Below are positions 61,449 to 64,000 of a stretch of 64,000 nucleotides of DNA, in pieces (within the stretch, counting starts at the first letter, position 1; each line of letters begins with the position of its first letter). Below the pieces are notes generated by a model. The model was not told the origin of the DNA. It saw only the letters and a program-made list of their open reading frames with translations, and searched no databases. The stretch is from positions 62,001 to 126,000 of the forward strand of contig UCEZ01000026.1 of NCBI GenBank assembly GCA_900471525.1, given 5' to 3'. The translations under genes and the position numbers were made by a program. The DNA is from Hyphomicrobiales bacterium (GTDB lineage: Bacteria > Pseudomonadota > Alphaproteobacteria > Rhizobiales > Rhizobiaceae).

Positions 61449-62663
61449 TTACTTCACCGACGACAGCATTTTATCCCGAAGATGCAGGAATGTTCGCTCT
61501 ACGAAAAACCAGAGAACGACTGCGACAACAAAGCTTGCGATCAGGTAGACAACAAAGCCAAAGCTGCCTTGCAGATTCTCCTCTCCGACAACTAGGCGCG
61601 TGACGTGAAAGACGGACTTGTGCGTCAGGTAAAGGCTGTAGGAGAGAGTCGCCACGAGAGCTGCACCCGGCATGGGCCAGCGGCTTAGAACGTGCTCAAG
61701 ATCGAGCAAGGCGCAGAACAACAGTGCGATGCCGATCGAGATTAGCGGAAAGCCCGCGACCGCGCCGGGTTGCGCCTGAAACACTGGAAATATGCCTTGT
61801 CCTGCAAGCGGTCCCCGATCAACGAAGCAGATGAGCGCCGCGATCACAAAGATCAGACCTGAGGGAATCGTGACCTTCGGCGGCAGATATCGCCTGCAAA
61901 GCTCGGGTTTGAAAAAGCGGGAGGCCGCAAGCACCACGCCGAACAGCAGACCGTCGAGACGCGTATATGTTGGGTAGTAGACATCTCGGAGGTATGTCGC
62001 AAAGGCGGGGCGGAACTGGCTTTCTGCGACAAGGGTGCCAACCTGTACATCCCAGATCGCGTAGCGCAGCACGATCCCGGCGATGGTCAACAGTCCTGCG
62101 AGGGCAAGGACCCATCCCGTGCCGATGCGCTTATACAGGAGAAGAACCAGCAAAGGCAGAACGAGATAGAATTGCTCCTCGACTGCAAGCGTCCATGCCT
62201 GAGAGAACGCGTTGCCCTCCCTCGGATCGAACCCGAGATTCACCGTGAAGGTCGCGAATTTCCACAGAGGCTGCATCGCCGGATTGTCGCGAAGGACCGG
62301 AACCAAGGCGTAAAGGCCAAGGACCACGAAGAAGGCCGGAAAGATGCGGAACGCACGGCGGAGATAAAATGATTTGAAATCAACTGCCCCAGTGCGCGAA
62401 ACTTCCTTGAACAGCTGTGTGCCGATCAGATAACCGCTGAGCACAAAGAAGATATCAACGCCGAGCCAACCATACTCACGGACAGTCACCAATACGCCGG
62501 GGGTGGCGTTCAGCGGCAAATGGACGAGCATCACCAGCAAGATCGCCAGTGAGCGCAAAATGTCGGGGCCAACCATCCGTGTACCAGTCGCCACGACACT
62601 CGCCTGCGAGTGCCACGGAAGACCATCCGCATGCGAATTGTTACTTGTGGCAAGCATGGTCAT
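61449..62663 (-). CDS. Acyltransferase family 3 (OafA/YrhL-like) membrane protein
   Basis: A 404-residue polytopic membrane O-acyltransferase with about ten hydrophobic helices. The N-terminal helix RSLAILLVMLVHLPLN carries the conserved His (about residue 47 from ATG 62663), and GWLGVDIFFVLSGYLIG (about 66-82) and FYLRRAFRIFPAFF follow. Such enzymes decorate surface polysaccharide, lipids or Nod factor-like oligosaccharides with acetyl or similar groups. GGAG lies about 12 bp before ATG 62663; ATG 62657 and an upstream ATG 62729 are alternatives. No biosynthetic neighbour, so the target is unknown. Confidence 0.88.
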   Translation of the reverse strand: MTMLATSNNSHADGLPWHSQASVVATGTRMVGPDILRSLAILLVMLVHLPLNATPGVLVTVREYGWLGVDIFFVLSGYLIGTQLFKEVSRTGAVDFKSFYLRRAFRIFPAFFVVLGLYALVPVLRDNPAMQPLWKFATFTVNLGFDPREGNAFSQAWTLAVEEQFYLVLPLLVLLLYKRIGTGWVLALAGLLTIAGIVLRYAIWDVQVGTLVAESQFRPAFATYLRDVYYPTYTRLDGLLFGVVLAASRFFKPELCRRYLPPKVTIPSGLIFVIAALICFVDRGPLAGQGIFPVFQAQPGAVAGFPLISIGIALLFCALLDLEHVLSRWPMPGAALVATLSYSLYLTHKSVFHVTRLVVGEENLQGSFGFVVYLIASFVVAVVLWFFVERTFLHLRDKMLSSVK

Positions 62664-63016
62664 GCGCAACGCTCCGGAAGTTTCATGGCAAAGGCTGATG
62701 CCACCTAACTTACCGATCTGCGGTTGCAATGGAACGGCCCAATGTGGAAACCGTCAATTAACCTAAATTTTTCGTAAAATTGTAGCGAAGGCCGCTATTT
62801 TCTTTTCTGCGCTGTCACAGACGAAGAAATTTTGCGATGGTTGCGATGGTCGGAATTGGCATTCTTGTCGACCAAGAAGATTCCGGTGAACTTGGATGAC
62901 CCAAAGCGATATCGTTACAACGAAATGAATTCCGCTCAATCAGGCCAATCGACAAGCGAGAATCAGGGCAAATCACGGCCCTGGAGGCCGCCGAAACCTG
63001 CGATTTTAGGACGTCC
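62664..63016. other. Intergenic region between divergent acyltransferase and integrase
   Basis: About 350 bp, AT-richer around 62750-62800, presumably holding both promoters. No tRNA-like or att-like repeat could be recognised, and frames on either strand lack family motifs. Confidence 0.35.
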
Positions 63017-64000
63017 GTGGCCAAAGCCATAAAATCACTGACCGCCGTCGAGCGACGCGCCGAAGAACTCGACACCATTGCCGCCGTGCTGCCGATGGAG
63101 CGCCGCGACGAGCTGGCCGAACTGCTCACCGACCACGATATCGAGACACTGCGCCATCTCGTCAACCAGGGAATGGGCGACAACACACTTCGCGCACTGA
63201 CCTCGGATCTCGCCTATCTCGAAGCCTGGGGGATGGCCGTGACCCGGCATTCTCTCCCGTGGCCAGCGCCCGAGGCGTTGCTTCTGAAGTTTGTCGCGCA
63301 TCACCTCTGGGATCCAGAGCGCCGAGAATCCGATCCCGATCATGGGATGCCGGCCGATGTCGACGAAAGCCTCCGGAGCCAGGGTTTTCTCAGATCCGCG
63401 GGGCCGCATGCGCCATCGACGGTGCGACGACGACTGGCGAACTGGTCGACGCTGACAAAATGGCGCGGCCTCGATGGCGACTTCACCTCCCCTGCCCTCA
63501 AGTCAGCCATTCGGCTGGCGATCCGAGCTGTCCCGAGACAACGTCTTCGCAAGAGCGCCAAGGCGGTCACCGGTGACGTGCTGGCAAAACTGCTGGCGAC
63601 CTGCGCGACCGACGGCCTGCGCGATCTCCGTGACCGGGCCATCCTGATGGTCGCCTTTGCCTCCGGCGGCCGCCGGCGCAGCGAGATCGCCGGACTGCGA
63701 CGCGAGCAACTGACCGTCGAGCCGCCGATCCCGGTCGAGAATGGCGCCCCCCTCCCCTCTCTCGCCATCCATCTAGGCCGCACCAAAACCAGCAATAGCG
63801 AGCAGGACGATATCGTCTATCTGACCGGCCGGCCGGTGGAGGCGCTCAATGCCTGGATGGCGGCGGCCAAAATCGTGAACGGGAGCGTGTTTCGGGCGAT
63901 CGGGCGCTGGGGGACGGTTTCGCGGCGGGCGATCGATCCGCAGTCGGTCAATGCGATCCTCAAGCAGCGAGCGGAGTTGGCTGGGCTGGACAGTGGGGAG
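63017..64000 (+). CDS. Site-specific tyrosine recombinase/integrase (3' end outside window)
   Basis: The open frame from GTG 63017 runs 328 codons to the window end. The SAM-like N-terminal half (TLRALTSDLAYLEAWG near residue 60, TVRRRLANWSTLTKW near 140) and the start of the catalytic domain are visible: DRAILMVAFASGGRRRSEIAGL (about 211-232) holds the first catalytic Arg, and HLGRTKTSNSEQDD the following beta-turn. The His-x-x-Arg and Tyr motifs would lie beyond the end. AGGA is 8 bp before the GTG. Such integrases are frequent in the plasmids and islands of this order. Confidence 0.85.
   Translation, partial: MAKAIKSLTAVERRAEELDTIAAVLPMERRDELAELLTDHDIETLRHLVNQGMGDNTLRALTSDLAYLEAWGMAVTRHSLPWPAPEALLLKFVAHHLWDPERRESDPDHGMPADVDESLRSQGFLRSAGPHAPSTVRRRLANWSTLTKWRGLDGDFTSPALKSAIRLAIRAVPRQRLRKSAKAVTGDVLAKLLATCATDGLRDLRDRAILMVAFASGGRRRSEIAGLRREQLTVEPPIPVENGAPLPSLAIHLGRTKTSNSEQDDIVYLTGRPVEALNAWMAAAKIVNGSVFRAIGRWGTVSRRAIDPQSVNAILKQRAELAGLDSGE

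Noticed and set aside
62664..63016. tRNA or att site next to the tyrosine recombinase
   Set aside because: No cloverleaf-like sequence or direct repeat was recognisable by eye.

Overview
The window looks like accessory DNA (a plasmid or genomic island) of an alphaproteobacterium, most likely order Hyphomicrobiales (Rhizobiales). The pointers are an RHE_PE00001-type DUF1612/HTH protein, a rhizobial-plasmid type ParB fragment, tcuAB, IS110 and Mu-like tni genes, and GC-rich codon use over most of the length. The family calls were made by eye from motifs and memory; no search was run.

Layout. (1) 1-6.6 kb: a partial zinc alcohol dehydrogenase, a peptide-type solute-binding protein diverging from an alkylsulfatase/TetR pair, and a decayed MFS transporter. 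(2) 6.7-33.9 kb: a large catabolic cluster. It holds an amidase with a small GatC/AtzG-like partner, a crotonase, MaoC proteins, a decayed acyl-CoA dehydrogenase, SDRs, a thiolase-like/DUF35 pair, an NDP-forming acyl-CoA synthetase, a D-2-hydroxyacid dehydrogenase, the parts of an HcnABC/opine-oxidase-like flavoenzyme, a GntR/FCD regulator, a class IV aminotransferase, a ThDP enzyme, HyuAB, an aldehyde dehydrogenase, an ornithine cyclodeaminase-family protein and a fused amino-acid ABC transporter. A recurring palindrome, roughly GTATACTRGTATAC, lies upstream of nearly every transcription unit here. That suggests one regulon, probably run by the GntR/FCD protein at 19.7 kb. (3) 34.0-37.6 kb: tricarballylate genes tcuA and tcuB, a collapsed solute-receptor remnant and an EamA permease.

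(4) 38-42 kb: a scar zone with an IS110 element whose right end is duplicated in a 64-bp tandem repeat, a truncated ParB, a frameshifted ProQ/FinO gene and small hypotheticals. (5) 42.5-55 kb: a defence island, visibly less GC-rich. On the plus strand is a MerR-like / N6-methylase / PD-(D/E)XK-like nuclease / PIN-like operon. Convergent with it is a five-gene minus-strand operon: metallophosphoesterase, helical GASH-like protein, two P-loop GTPase-like proteins and a GAP1-like protein. This resembles the GTPase-centred conflict systems predicted computationally, and it is the best candidate for a little-described system in the window. (6) 55-64 kb: the RHE_PE00001-type protein, a serine recombinase, tniQ (frameshifted), tniB and tniA, an OafA-like acyltransferase, and a tyrosine recombinase running off the end.

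The catabolic region seems to take up an amino-acid-, opine- or amide-like compound, open amide or lactam bonds (amidase, HyuAB), oxidise a secondary amine or amino acid (Hcn-like flavoenzyme, cyclodeaminase, aminotransferase, aldehyde dehydrogenase) and feed an acyl-CoA arm that is partly decayed. The actual substrate cannot be read from the sequence.
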